This document shows positions 32,464 through 41,152 of a DNA stretch of 64,000 nt, piece after piece. A program made the position numbers and the translations under genes. This DNA is from Ramlibacter cellulosilyticus (GTDB lineage: Bacteria; Pseudomonadota; Gammaproteobacteria; Burkholderiales; Burkholderiaceae_C). The stretch lies in contig NZ_JACORT010000001.1 in assembly GCF_014297465.1 (NCBI RefSeq), positions 124,001-188,000 on the forward strand, in the 5' to 3' direction. Every line of letters begins with the position of its first letter. Position 1 is the first letter of the stretch. Below the pieces are notes generated by a model that was not told the DNA's origin, did no database searches, and worked only from the letters and a program-made list of their open reading frames with translations.

Positions 32464-33474
32464 ATGAAGAAGCTCATCGTCGCGGCCGCCCTCGGCCTCT
32501 CCTGCGCTGCCGCCTGGTCGCAGCAAGTCAACGTGATCTGCTCGGTGCAGGCCGAGTGGTGCAACATGCTCGCCACCGTGTACGCCCGCACCACGGGCGT
32601 GAAGGTGAACATGTCCCTCAAGGGCTCGGGCGAGGCGCTCGCGCAACTGCTGGCGGAGAAGGAGAACCCCAAGACGGACGTGTGGTTCGGCGGCACCGGC
32701 GACCCGCACCTGCAGGCCGCGGAGCAGGGCCTGACGCTCGAATACAAGTCGGCCTCGCTGCCGCAGCTGCACGACTGGGCGCAGCAGCAGGCGAAGCAGG
32801 CGGGCTACAAGACCGTCGGCATCTACTCGGGTCCCCTCGGCTTCGGCTACAACCCCGAGCTGCTCGCCAAGCGCAAGCTGCAGGCGCCCAAGGCGTGGTC
32901 CGACCTGCTGAAGCCCGAATACAAGGGCGACATCCAGGTGGCGAACCCGGCGTCCAGCGGCACCGCGTACACGATGATCGCCACGCTGGTGCAGCTGATG
33001 GGCGAGGACAAGGCCTTCGACTACCTCAAGGGCCTGCATCGCAACGTGAGCCAGTACACGCGCTCCGGCACCGCGCCCATCAAGGCAGTGGCGCGCGGCG
33101 AGACGGCCGTCTCCATCAGCTTCGTGCATGACGGCCCGCAGGAGCGCATGGCGGGCTTCCCCATCGAGACGGTGACGCCCGCCGAAGGCACCGGCGCCGA
33201 GATCGGCTCCATGAGCATCATCAAGGGCGCGCGCAACCTCGAGGCCGCGAAGAAGTTCTACGAGTTCTGCCTCACCCCCGGTGCGCAGGAGCTCGCGGCC
33301 GCCGCCAAGCAGTACCAGTTGCCCAGCAACAAGGCCGCGAAGGTCGACGCCAACGTGCCGGACTTCAAGAAGATCCGCCTGATCAACTACGACTACGCGA
33401 AGTACGGCGCCAGCGCGGAGCGCAAGCGCCTCATCGCCCGCTGGGAGAAGGAAGTCAACTCGCTCCCGCGCTGA
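32464..33474 (+). CDS. ABC transporter periplasmic binding protein, AfuA/FbpA type
   Basis: A 336-residue exported receptor; the signal peptide ends AAAWSQQ. The body is a class II solute-binding fold (VWFGGTGDPHLQAAEQGL, GPLGFGYNPELL, NPASSGTAY). It is usually annotated as Fe3+-binding. However, residues His222-Asp223 (FVHDGP) and Glu246 (GAEIGSM) have the same spacing as the His205/Asp206/Glu229 sugar-phosphate ligands I recall from Actinobacillus AfuA, so hexose phosphates are an alternative. A TACCTT element ends seven bases before the ATG. It is first in a three-gene operon. Confidence 0.9.
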   Translation: MKKLIVAAALGLSCAAAWSQQVNVICSVQAEWCNMLATVYARTTGVKVNMSLKGSGEALAQLLAEKENPKTDVWFGGTGDPHLQAAEQGLTLEYKSASLPQLHDWAQQQAKQAGYKTVGIYSGPLGFGYNPELLAKRKLQAPKAWSDLLKPEYKGDIQVANPASSGTAYTMIATLVQLMGEDKAFDYLKGLHRNVSQYTRSGTAPIKAVARGETAVSISFVHDGPQERMAGFPIETVTPAEGTGAEIGSMSIIKGARNLEAAKKFYEFCLTPGAQELAAAAKQYQLPSNKAAKVDANVPDFKKIRLINYDYAKYGASAERKRLIARWEKEVNSLPR

Positions 33475-35675
33475 TGCGCCGCGACGCGGGGCTCGCCATC
33501 CGCGCATGGGTGGTGCTGGGCCTCCTGGGCTACGTGGCCCTGCCCTGGTACGCGATCCAGGATGCCGGCTGGTGGGAAGCGGTGCCGCGGGTGTTCGGCG
33601 GTCCCGAGACGGCCAACGGCGTCGTGCAGGCGCTGCTGCACGGGCGCAAGTGGCTGCTCCTGGGACTGATCGGGCTGGTGGTCGCCGCCAGCGGCCTGGG
33701 CCAGCCCGCCGGCCGCAAGCAAGGCAGGTGGCTGCTGGCCGGCGGCCTCATCGGCCTCGTCGGCCTGGTGGCGAGCGGCTTCGCGATCGGTGCCAGGGGC
33801 TGGTCCTTCGGTTTCCTGGAGCGCGCCTTCGGCGAGCTTGCCATGCAGCAGTACGGCATGGGCGCCGGCGCTTTCGTCGCCCTCGTGGCGCTCACGGTGC
33901 TCACCGGCTTCGGCATCGCGCGCCTGGGATTCTTCCGCGGCGATCCCTTCGTGGCGGCGAGCGTGCTGGGGGCGGGCCTGTTGCTGCTGCTGTTCATCGC
34001 CTACCCGGTGGCGCGCGCGCTCTCGTCCGCCTTCCTCGACGACGAAGGGCGGCTGTCGCTGCTGGCGATCCACGCACGCATCGGCAACGAGCGCGTCTGG
34101 GGCCTCGGCTGCCTCGCGGGCGGCACGCGCTGCGGCGTCGCCTGGAACACGCTGCTGCTGGCGGTGCTCACGGCCGCGGGGACCACGGTGCTGGGCACCT
34201 TGCTCGCGCTGCTGGCGGAGCGCGGACCGGGCCGCTGGCAAGGGCCGCTGCGCGTGCTGGCGCTGCTGCCGATCATCACGCCGCCCTTCGTGGTCGGCCT
34301 GGGGCTGATCCTGCTGTTCGGGCGCGCGGGCATCGTCAACCAACTCCTCGAACACGCCTTCGGCGTGGAGCCCACGCGCTGGTTCTACGGCCTGCCGGGC
34401 CTGTGGATCGCGCAGCTCTTCGCCTTCACGCCCATCGCCTTCCTGATCATGCGCGGCGTGGTGCAAGGCGTGGCGCCCAGCCTGGAGGAAGCGGCCCAGA
34501 CGCTGCGCGCGGACCGGTCGCGCACCTTCTTCACCGTCACGCTGCCGCTGCTGAAGCCCGGGCTGGCCAACGCCTTCCTCGTGGGCTTCATCGAGAGCGT
34601 CGCGGACTTCGGCAACCCGGTGGTCGTCGGCGGGCAGTACGCGGTGCTCTCCACCGACATCTTCTTCGCCATCGTCGGGGCGCAGAACGACCCCGGTCGC
34701 GCTGCTTCGCTGGCCTGGGTGCTCACGCTGTTCGCGCTCGGCGTGTTCGCCCTGCAGCGCGGGCTGCTCGGTCGCACGACCTTCACCACCGTCAGCGGCA
34801 AGGGGGACGCGGGCCTGGCGATGCCGCTGCCGGACAACGTGCGGCGCGCCGTGTATGCGGTGGCCATTCCCTGGCTCACCTTCACCGTCGTGATCTACCT
34901 CTTCGCCTTCATGGGCGGGCTCGTGCAGACCTGGGGCCGCAACTACACGCCGACGCTGCAGCACTTCCGCACGGCGTTCGCGCTGGAGTGGGGCGCCTAC
35001 GGCATCGTGTGGGCCGGCACCGCGTGGAACTCGCTGTTCACGACGCTGAAGCTCGCCGCGATCTCGGCGCCGCTGACCGCGGGGCTGGGGCTGCTGATCG
35101 CGTGGCTGCTGGCGCGCACGCAGTTCCGCGGACAGGGGCTGTTCGAGTTCGCGGCGCTGCTCGCTTTCGCCATTCCGGGCACGGTGCTCGGGGTGAGCTA
35201 CATCCTCGCCTTCAACGTGCCGCCTTTCGAGCTCACGGGCACCGGCCTCATCATCGTGCTGTGCTTCCTCTTCCGGAACCTGCCGGTGGGGGTGCGGGCG
35301 GGCACGGCGGCGTTCAAGCAGCTGGATCGCTCGCTGGACGAAGCGTCGCTCATGCTGCGCGCCTCGACGGCACAGACGCTGCGGCACGTGGTGCTGCCGC
35401 TGCTGAAGCCGGCGCTCGTCGCCGCTCTCGTCTACAGCTTCGTGCGGGCGATGACCACGGTCTCCGCCGTGATCTTCCTCGTGACCGCGGAGAACGACCT
35501 GGCCACCACCTACATCATCAGCCGCGTGGGCAACGGCGACTACGGCGTGGCGCTCGCCTACTGCACCGTGCTCATCGTGCTCATGTCGCTCGCCATCGCG
35601 CTGATCCAGTTCGCCGTGGGCGAGAGGCGCCTCGGCCGGCGCAGGATCCCCGTCGCACGGCAGGCCATCGCATGA
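33474..35675 (+). CDS. ABC transporter permease, fused two-module (FbpB/AfuB type)
   Basis: A 733-residue inner-membrane protein with two binding-protein-dependent permease domains in one chain. Module 1 (about residues 215-430) contains EEAAQTLRADRSRTFFTVTLPLLKPG as its ATPase-contact loop. Module 2 (about 510-720) contains DEASLMLRASTAQTLRHVVLPL. A separate N-terminal membrane region of about 150 residues precedes them. The ATG shares one base with the stop of the receptor gene (TGATG), and the stop overlaps the ATPase gene. Confidence 0.92.
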   Translation: MRRDAGLAIRAWVVLGLLGYVALPWYAIQDAGWWEAVPRVFGGPETANGVVQALLHGRKWLLLGLIGLVVAASGLGQPAGRKQGRWLLAGGLIGLVGLVASGFAIGARGWSFGFLERAFGELAMQQYGMGAGAFVALVALTVLTGFGIARLGFFRGDPFVAASVLGAGLLLLLFIAYPVARALSSAFLDDEGRLSLLAIHARIGNERVWGLGCLAGGTRCGVAWNTLLLAVLTAAGTTVLGTLLALLAERGPGRWQGPLRVLALLPIITPPFVVGLGLILLFGRAGIVNQLLEHAFGVEPTRWFYGLPGLWIAQLFAFTPIAFLIMRGVVQGVAPSLEEAAQTLRADRSRTFFTVTLPLLKPGLANAFLVGFIESVADFGNPVVVGGQYAVLSTDIFFAIVGAQNDPGRAASLAWVLTLFALGVFALQRGLLGRTTFTTVSGKGDAGLAMPLPDNVRRAVYAVAIPWLTFTVVIYLFAFMGGLVQTWGRNYTPTLQHFRTAFALEWGAYGIVWAGTAWNSLFTTLKLAAISAPLTAGLGLLIAWLLARTQFRGQGLFEFAALLAFAIPGTVLGVSYILAFNVPPFELTGTGLIIVLCFLFRNLPVGVRAGTAAFKQLDRSLDEASLMLRASTAQTLRHVVLPLLKPALVAALVYSFVRAMTTVSAVIFLVTAENDLATTYIISRVGNGDYGVALAYCTVLIVLMSLAIALIQFAVGERRLGRRRIPVARQAIA

Positions 35676-36727
35676 ACGGCATCGAATTCCGCAACGTCAG
35701 CAAGCGCTACGGCGACGATCCTTCGGCGCCGCTGGCCGTGCGCGACATCAGCTTCGCCGTGCCGGAGGGCACGCTCACCACCATCCTCGGCCCTTCGGGC
35801 TGCGGCAAGACGACCACGCTGCGCATGATCGCGGGGCTGGAGTCGCCGACCGCGGGCAGCATCTTCATCGCCGGCCGCGACGTGACGACGCTCGGGCCCG
35901 CGGAGCGCAACGTCAGCATGATGTTCCAGAGCTACGCCCTGTTCCCGCACATGAACGTGCTGGAGAACGTGGGCTACGGCCTGCGCATGTCGGGCGTGGC
36001 GAAGGCGCGCGTGGCGGAGCGGGCGCGCGAGGCGCTGGCGAACGTCGGCCTGGTGGGCTTCGACGATCGCGCGCCCGGCGAGCTCTCCGGCGGCCAGCAG
36101 CAGCGCGTGGCGCTCGCGCGGGCGCTGGTGCTCGAGCCCGCGGTGCTGCTTTTCGACGAACCGCTCTCCAACCTCGACGCGCGCCTGCGCCGCGAGATGC
36201 GCGAGGAGATCCGCGCGCTGCAGCAGCGCCTGCGGCTCACCGTCGCCTACGTCACGCACGACCAGAGCGAGGCGCTCGCGGTCAGCGACCAGATCATCGT
36301 GATGGACCACGGCGTGATCGCGCAAGCCGGCACGCCCGAGGAGTTGTACGAGCGTCCCGCGACCGAGTTCGTGGCCGGCTTCATGGGCGAGGCGATGCTG
36401 TTCGATGCCGTGGCTTCATCGGATGGTGGCGTGCGGCTCGGCCCGCTGCAGGTCGCGCCCCGCACCGGCGTGGCCGCGGGGCCGGTGAAGGTGGCCGTGC
36501 GGCCGGAGGCGTGGCTGATCGTTCCCGCGGAAGGCGCTGCGCTGGAAGGCACGGTGAACAAGGCCGCGTATCTCGGCAGCGTCTACGAGTACGTGGTGGA
36601 GACCGCGCTGGGCAAGCTGTTCGTGGTGTCGCCGGACCTGTCGCAGCGGCGCCGCGCGGGCGATCGCGTCGGGCTGCGGCTGGCGGAGCACGGCGTCTCC
36701 GTGGTGCCTGCGGCGGGCGCACGCTGA
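35672..36727 (+). CDS. ABC transporter ATPase, FbpC/AfuC type
   Basis: A 351-residue nucleotide-binding subunit. Walker A is GPSGCGKTT, the Q-loop MMFQSYALFPH, the signature LSGGQQQRVALARAL, Walker B LLFDEPLSNLDA and the H-loop VTHDQSEA. A C-terminal TOBE-like domain (about 250-351) contains KVAVRPEAWLIV. It overlaps the permease gene as ATGA and completes the importer. The stop faces the convergent coiled-coil gene; a small CCCCG-CCG-CGGGG hairpin (36739-36751) lies between them. Confidence 0.94.
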   Translation: MNGIEFRNVSKRYGDDPSAPLAVRDISFAVPEGTLTTILGPSGCGKTTTLRMIAGLESPTAGSIFIAGRDVTTLGPAERNVSMMFQSYALFPHMNVLENVGYGLRMSGVAKARVAERAREALANVGLVGFDDRAPGELSGGQQQRVALARALVLEPAVLLFDEPLSNLDARLRREMREEIRALQQRLRLTVAYVTHDQSEALAVSDQIIVMDHGVIAQAGTPEELYERPATEFVAGFMGEAMLFDAVASSDGGVRLGPLQVAPRTGVAAGPVKVAVRPEAWLIVPAEGAALEGTVNKAAYLGSVYEYVVETALGKLFVVSPDLSQRRRAGDRVGLRLAEHGVSVVPAAGAR

Positions 36728-36760
36728 CCGGCGCTCCTCCCCGCCGCGGGGCCGGGTGTC

Positions 36761-38365
36761 CTACTGCGCCGCCGCCCACGCGGCCTGCGGGATGGCGTCG
36801 GGGCACGGGTTCGCCGGCGTGGTTGCGATGGAACGCAAGGCCGACGCCGCCTGCAGCAGTTGCGCCTGGCCGCCCCCGGTCGCACGCGACATGGCAGCGA
36901 GGCTGCAGAAGGACCAGGCCTGGGTGTTCGCCGGTTCCGTCCGTGCGCGGTCCGCGTAGCTGCGGGCGATGCGCTCCAGGCGGTCGCGCTCGCCGGACGG
37001 AACGCCCGCGCCATCGCCGGCCAGCGTCAGGCGCGTGCCCATGCCCGGCGCCTGCCCCGGCTTGCACGCCTCCAGCGTCCTGGCGTCCACGACCCGCATG
37101 CAGTACGCGATGCCGTTGGTGGGATTGGTGAACTCGTAGAAGTTCGGCCCGGTCCGGCGGTAAGGCGACTCCTTGTTCGGCTCCTTGACTACCAGGACGT
37201 CGCCGCGGAATTCGACGTTGAGGGTGTAGCCGCTGCTCGTGGTGTACCGGCCATCGGCGGCGGGAGCCGCCGGTGCCTTCGCGGCGGCCGCGGGCGGCGC
37301 GGCCCGGGCGACGCGTTCCGCTTCCGCCGCCTTGCGCGCATCCTCCCTGGCCTGCCGTTCCTCGGCGGCGCGCCGCACCTCGGCCTCCCTGGCCTCGGCG
37401 ATCGCGCGCTTCTGCGCCTCGGCCGCCGCGCGCTTTTCCTCGGCGATGCGCGTCGCCTCCGCGCGCTTTTCCTCGGCGAGGTGTTTCGCCTCCGCAGCCT
37501 TCGCTTCGGCTTCGCGCCGCGCGCGCTCCCGCGCCTCCGCGCGACGCTCCGCTTCCTCGCGCGCCTTCGCCTGCGCGGCCAGGCGCTTTTCTTCCGCCGC
37601 CTTCGCCTGGGCTTCGCGCTGGGCGCGGCGCTCGGCTTCGCGCGCCTGCGCCGGCGTGAGCCTGGGCTGCCGTTCTTCCTCCGCGGAGGCCTGCTGCTGC
37701 TCCACCTGCTTGCTGAGCGCCTCCACCTTCGCCTTCATCGCCGCCAGCTCCGCCCGGAGGTCGGCTTCGGAAGCGGCCTGCGGCGCCTGCACGGCGGGGG
37801 CCGCCACGAAGCCGTGCGTGGCCGCGGCCAGTTCCGCGGGCGTCGCCGCCCGCAGCGCATGCTTCTCGGCATGGAGCACGTTGGCGGCTGCGTCGAAGCG
37901 CAGCGTTTCCGCCGTGAGCACGCCCAGCAGCCCCGTGCCGGTCATCCGCACCGAGCCGTCCTCCAGGATCCGGCCCAGGTACTGCACGGCCCCTTGCTCC
38001 ACGAATTCGAGCTGCTTCGCGGCGGCGTCGTAGCGCACGAGGTATTCGGTGCCCTGGCACTTCGCGGCGAGGCAGAACCCGCGCTGGAAGCGCATTGCGG
38101 CGCCGGGCACGATCCACTGCACGTCGCGCCAGACGCTCGCCAGCTCGCCGGGCACCGCGCTCAGCCAGGGTTTGCCGGCCACTGCGGCAAGGTCGCCGAA
38201 ACGTTGGCGCTGGAGCGCGGCGTCTTCGGTCGCCAGGCGCTGGATGGCGTCCGTGATCTCCGGGCGTGCGGCGACCCCCTGCGCCGAGGCTTGCGACAGC
38301 GTGATCGCGAGGAGCGCGCCGGCGCGCGCGAGACCGGAGAGCAGGGGACGACGTGCGTGGGCCAT
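36761..38365 (-). CDS. Secreted protein with TolA-like Ala/Glu/Arg coiled coil
   Basis: A 534-residue exported protein, no family recognised. The signal peptide is residues 1-29 (ending SQASAQG). An N-terminal globular domain (about 30-200) contains WIVPGAAMRFQRGFCLAAKC and CQGTEYLVRYDAAAKQLEF. A long charged helix (about 225-365) is built of repeated units such as REAEAKAAEAKHLAEEKRAE. The C-terminal domain starts TTSSGYTLNVEFRGD and holds paired cysteines, ending with a helical region. The design resembles TolA/IgA-type periplasmic spacers. Its partners are unknown. Confidence 0.75.
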   Translation of the reverse strand: MAHARRPLLSGLARAGALLAITLSQASAQGVAARPEITDAIQRLATEDAALQRQRFGDLAAVAGKPWLSAVPGELASVWRDVQWIVPGAAMRFQRGFCLAAKCQGTEYLVRYDAAAKQLEFVEQGAVQYLGRILEDGSVRMTGTGLLGVLTAETLRFDAAANVLHAEKHALRAATPAELAAATHGFVAAPAVQAPQAASEADLRAELAAMKAKVEALSKQVEQQQASAEEERQPRLTPAQAREAERRAQREAQAKAAEEKRLAAQAKAREEAERRAEARERARREAEAKAAEAKHLAEEKRAEATRIAEEKRAAAEAQKRAIAEAREAEVRRAAEERQAREDARKAAEAERVARAAPPAAAAKAPAAPAADGRYTTSSGYTLNVEFRGDVLVVKEPNKESPYRRTGPNFYEFTNPTNGIAYCMRVVDARTLEACKPGQAPGMGTRLTLAGDGAGVPSGERDRLERIARSYADRARTEPANTQAWSFCSLAAMSRATGGGQAQLLQAASALRSIATTPANPCPDAIPQAAWAAAQ

Positions 38366-38430
38366 GCGGTCGAGTTTACAACCCGTCACATCCGGCGGCT
38401 CGTGCTGCCCGCCGCAGGTCCCAGGGGCGC

Positions 38431-39333
38431 TCAGCCGAACTGAACGCAGCGCATGCTGAGCGTGCCGGACTGGAAGGACGCGTAAGCCGTCTTCAGCTTG
38501 TCGGTGCGATCCGCCGCACCCAGCGCGTAGAGGAAAGGCCAGTAGTGGTCGGGCGTCGGCACCGCCATGCGGGCGCCGGCGTCGAGGCGCTCGTAGTCCA
38601 CCAGCGCCTTGTCGTCGCGCGCTTCCAGCGCGAGGCGGATCGCATCGTCGAAAGACTGAGCCCACGGGGCGCCGGCGCGCGCCGCTTCCGGCACGCCGCG
38701 CTGCGTGGCGCGCAGGTTGTGGACGACGTTGCCGCTGCCCATGACCAGCACGCCGCGATCGCGCAGCGCCGCCAGCCTGCGTCCCACCGCATGGTGGAAA
38801 TCCGCAGGACGGTCGTAGTCGATCGAGAGCTGGAACACGGGGATGTCCGCGCGCGGGAACATGTGGTGCAGCACCGTCCACGTGCCGTGGTCGAGGCCCC
38901 ACTCGGTGTTCTCGCGGGCGCGCAGCGGCGCGACGGCGGCGAGCGCCTGCCGCGCGAGCTCCGGCGCGCCCGGTGCGGGATAGCGCATCTCGTGCAGGGC
39001 GGCCGGGAAGCCGCCGAAGTCGTGGATCGTGCGGGGCTGCGCCTGCACGTCCACGAGCGTCGCGCCGGGCGTGAGCCAGTGGGCCGACACGGACAGGATG
39101 GCCGTAGGGCGCGGCAGCTCCGCCCCCCAGGTGCGCAGGCGGCGGGTGAATGCGTTGTCCGAGATGGCGTTCATGGGGCTGCCGTGGCCCACGAAGATGA
39201 CCGGCATGCGCACCGGCTTGGCGCCGGTGGCCGCGAGCACGGCGGAAGCCGCGGTGGAGAGCGCGGCGATCGCGGAAGTGGCGGAGGCGAGCCGCAGGAC
39301 GCGGCGGCGGGTCGGAAGGAAGGATTCGGTCAT
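38431..39333 (-). CDS. DODA-type extradiol ring-cleavage dioxygenase with Tat-like signal
   Basis: A 300-residue class III extradiol dioxygenase of the YgiD/4,5-DOPA dioxygenase group. Metal-site motifs are FVGHGSPMNAI, SAHWLTPGATL, WGLDHGTWTVLHHMFP and GSGNVVHNLR. The N-terminus TRRRVLRLASATSAIAALST has a twin-arginine pattern followed by a hydrophobic stretch, so the protein may be exported folded; most YgiD proteins are cytoplasmic. It lies 62 bases downstream of the oxygenase reductase gene and could cleave a catechol from that pathway, or be independent. Confidence 0.87.
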   Translation of the reverse strand: MTESFLPTRRRVLRLASATSAIAALSTAASAVLAATGAKPVRMPVIFVGHGSPMNAISDNAFTRRLRTWGAELPRPTAILSVSAHWLTPGATLVDVQAQPRTIHDFGGFPAALHEMRYPAPGAPELARQALAAVAPLRARENTEWGLDHGTWTVLHHMFPRADIPVFQLSIDYDRPADFHHAVGRRLAALRDRGVLVMGSGNVVHNLRATQRGVPEAARAGAPWAQSFDDAIRLALEARDDKALVDYERLDAGARMAVPTPDHYWPFLYALGAADRTDKLKTAYASFQSGTLSMRCVQFG

Positions 39334-39395
39334 GGAACGGGCGGAGCTCGATGGCTGAGCTTGGCGGGAACCGAAAGTTCCCGTGCCCGTGCCGC

Positions 39396-40364
39396 TCAGA
39401 GATCCAGCACCAGCGTGGGCGAGCGCCCGCGGGACACGCAGATCATCATCGACTTGTTCGCCGCCTGCTCCTGCTTCGTCAGGATGCTGTCGCGGTGTTC
39501 GACATCGCCACAGAGCACGCGCGTTTCGCAGGCCCCGCACATGCCTTCGCGGCAGCTGTGGTCGGGATTCACGCCGGCGGCAAGCACCGCGTCCAGGATG
39601 GACACGTCGGGCACCACCTCGATCACGCGCCCCGAGCGGCGCAGTTCCACCGAGCAGGTGCCCGTCGCGGTGGAAGGAGCCTGCTCCACCGGGCTGAAGC
39701 GTTCGAGGTGCACGTTCTGCTGGCCGAGGTCGGCGCAGGCCGCCTCGAAGGCCGTCAGCATGGGCGCGGGCCCGCAGCAGTAGAAGTGCGTGTCCGCCGG
39801 CTTGCCGGCCAGCAGCTTGCGCAGGTCCGGCGGGCCGCCCTGCGCGTCGTCGAAGTGGTGGCGCAGTTCCACGTGCGGGTGCTGCGCCGCGATGGCTTCC
39901 ACTTCCTCCAGGAAGGCGGCGTCGGCGCGGCTGCGCGCGCAGTGCAGGAACTCCACGCTGCGGCCCAGCGAGGCAAGCCGGCGCAGCATGGCCAGCAGCG
40001 GCGTCACGCCGATGCCGCCCGCCACCAGCACGCTGCGGGGCGCGTCCTCCACCAGGCGGAAGTTGTTGCGGGGGGCGGAGATCTGCAGCTCGGTTCCGAG
40101 CCGCAGCTGCTCGTGCACCTGGCGCGAGCCGCCGCGGCTGTCGCGCGCCTTCAGCACGCCGATCACGTAGCGGCGGTCGTTGGCGCCATTGAGCAGCGAG
40201 TAGCTGCGCACGAGGCCGTTGGCGAGATGCAGGTCGATGTGCGAGCCCGGCTCGAAGGCGGGCAGGCTGGCACCGGCCTCGGCCGGCTGCAGTTCGACGC
40301 TGATCACGTCGCGCGCCTCGATGCGCAGCGCGTGCACGCGTGCCTTCAGGAGAGCTTCGCCCAT
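39396..40364 (-). CDS. Rieske oxygenase reductase (VanB/phthalate dioxygenase reductase type)
   Basis: A 322-residue single-chain electron donor. The order is an FMN/FAD domain (GSHIDLHLANGLVRSYSLLN), an NAD domain (VLVAGGIGVTPLLAMLRRLA, FYCCGPAPM) and a C-terminal plant-type 2Fe-2S ferredoxin (DHSCREGMCGACETRVLCG with the distal Cys in SMMICVSR). This domain order is that of class IA reductases such as phthalate dioxygenase reductase and VanB. It passes electrons from NADH to the Rieske oxygenase three genes upstream in the same operon. Eight bases separate it from the SDR gene. Confidence 0.93.
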   Translation of the reverse strand: MGEALLKARVHALRIEARDVISVELQPAEAGASLPAFEPGSHIDLHLANGLVRSYSLLNGANDRRYVIGVLKARDSRGGSRQVHEQLRLGTELQISAPRNNFRLVEDAPRSVLVAGGIGVTPLLAMLRRLASLGRSVEFLHCARSRADAAFLEEVEAIAAQHPHVELRHHFDDAQGGPPDLRKLLAGKPADTHFYCCGPAPMLTAFEAACADLGQQNVHLERFSPVEQAPSTATGTCSVELRRSGRVIEVVPDVSILDAVLAAGVNPDHSCREGMCGACETRVLCGDVEHRDSILTKQEQAANKSMMICVSRGRSPTLVLDL

Positions 40365-40372
40365 GGCGTCCC

Positions 40373-41152
40373 CTACATGATGTGCAGGCCGCCGTCGACC
40401 ATGAGGGTCGTGCCGGTGATGAAGGAAGCCTCGTCGGAGGCGAGCCAGAGGATCGGGTTCGCGATCTCCTCCGGCGCGGCCCAGCGGCCGATCAGCGAGG
40501 TGGTGGAACGCTCGGTCTTGAGCTTCTCCACGTCCTTGCCGCCCGCCTGCGCGCGGCCGATGTGGAAGTCGGTCAGCGTGGAGCCGGGGCACACCGCGTT
40601 GGCGCGGATGCCGTGCGGCGCCTCCTCGAAGGCGAGCGTGCGCGTCAGCGCCAGCTGGCCCGCCTTGGTGGCGTCGTAGATCGGCATGCCCTTGCGGCCC
40701 GTGACGGCGTAGCAGGAAGAGACGTTCACGATGCTGCCGCGGCCCGACCTGCGCAGCGCGGGCAGCGCGGCGCGGCAGTAGTTGGCCGTGCCCACGAGGT
40801 TCACGTTCACCACTGCCTGCCATTCCTGCGCGCTGGCGTCGGCCACCGCGCTGTAGCTGCGCGCCGCCGCGTTGTTGACCAGCACGTCGATGCCGCCGAA
40901 GCCTTCCAACGTGTGCGCGACGGCCAGGGCCGCGAGCGATTCGCTGGAAACGTCGGCGGCGAAGTACGCGACGCGGGCGCCCCGCACTTCCGCGCGGATG
41001 CGCTCCGCGGTCGCGCGGAGCGCGGCCTCGTCGCGATCGACCAGGCTCACGGCCGCGCCTTCACGGCAGAAGAGGGTGGCGGTGGCGGCGCCGATGCCCG
41101 CGCCGCCACCGGTGATCAGCGCCGTCTTGCCGGCGAGGCGGGGCGCGCTCAT
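40373..41152 (-). CDS. SDR-family dehydrogenase of the Rieske oxygenase operon
   Basis: A 259-residue short-chain dehydrogenase: TGGGAGIG cofactor motif, NNAA, NVSSCYAV, the catalytic YDATK and C-terminal MVDGG. Placed between the Bug receptor and the reductase, it is the natural candidate for oxidising the diol (or alcohol) produced by the oxygenase. This is inference from context. The start overlaps the stop of the Bug gene by four bases. Confidence 0.9.
   Translation of the reverse strand: MSAPRLAGKTALITGGGAGIGAATATLFCREGAAVSLVDRDEAALRATAERIRAEVRGARVAYFAADVSSESLAALAVAHTLEGFGGIDVLVNNAAARSYSAVADASAQEWQAVVNVNLVGTANYCRAALPALRRSGRGSIVNVSSCYAVTGRKGMPIYDATKAGQLALTRTLAFEEAPHGIRANAVCPGSTLTDFHIGRAQAGGKDVEKLKTERSTTSLIGRWAAPEEIANPILWLASDEASFITGTTLMVDGGLHIM

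Noticed and set aside
36739..36751. CCCCG-CCG-CGGGG hairpin between convergent stops
   Set aside because: Short GC stem expected by chance in this composition.
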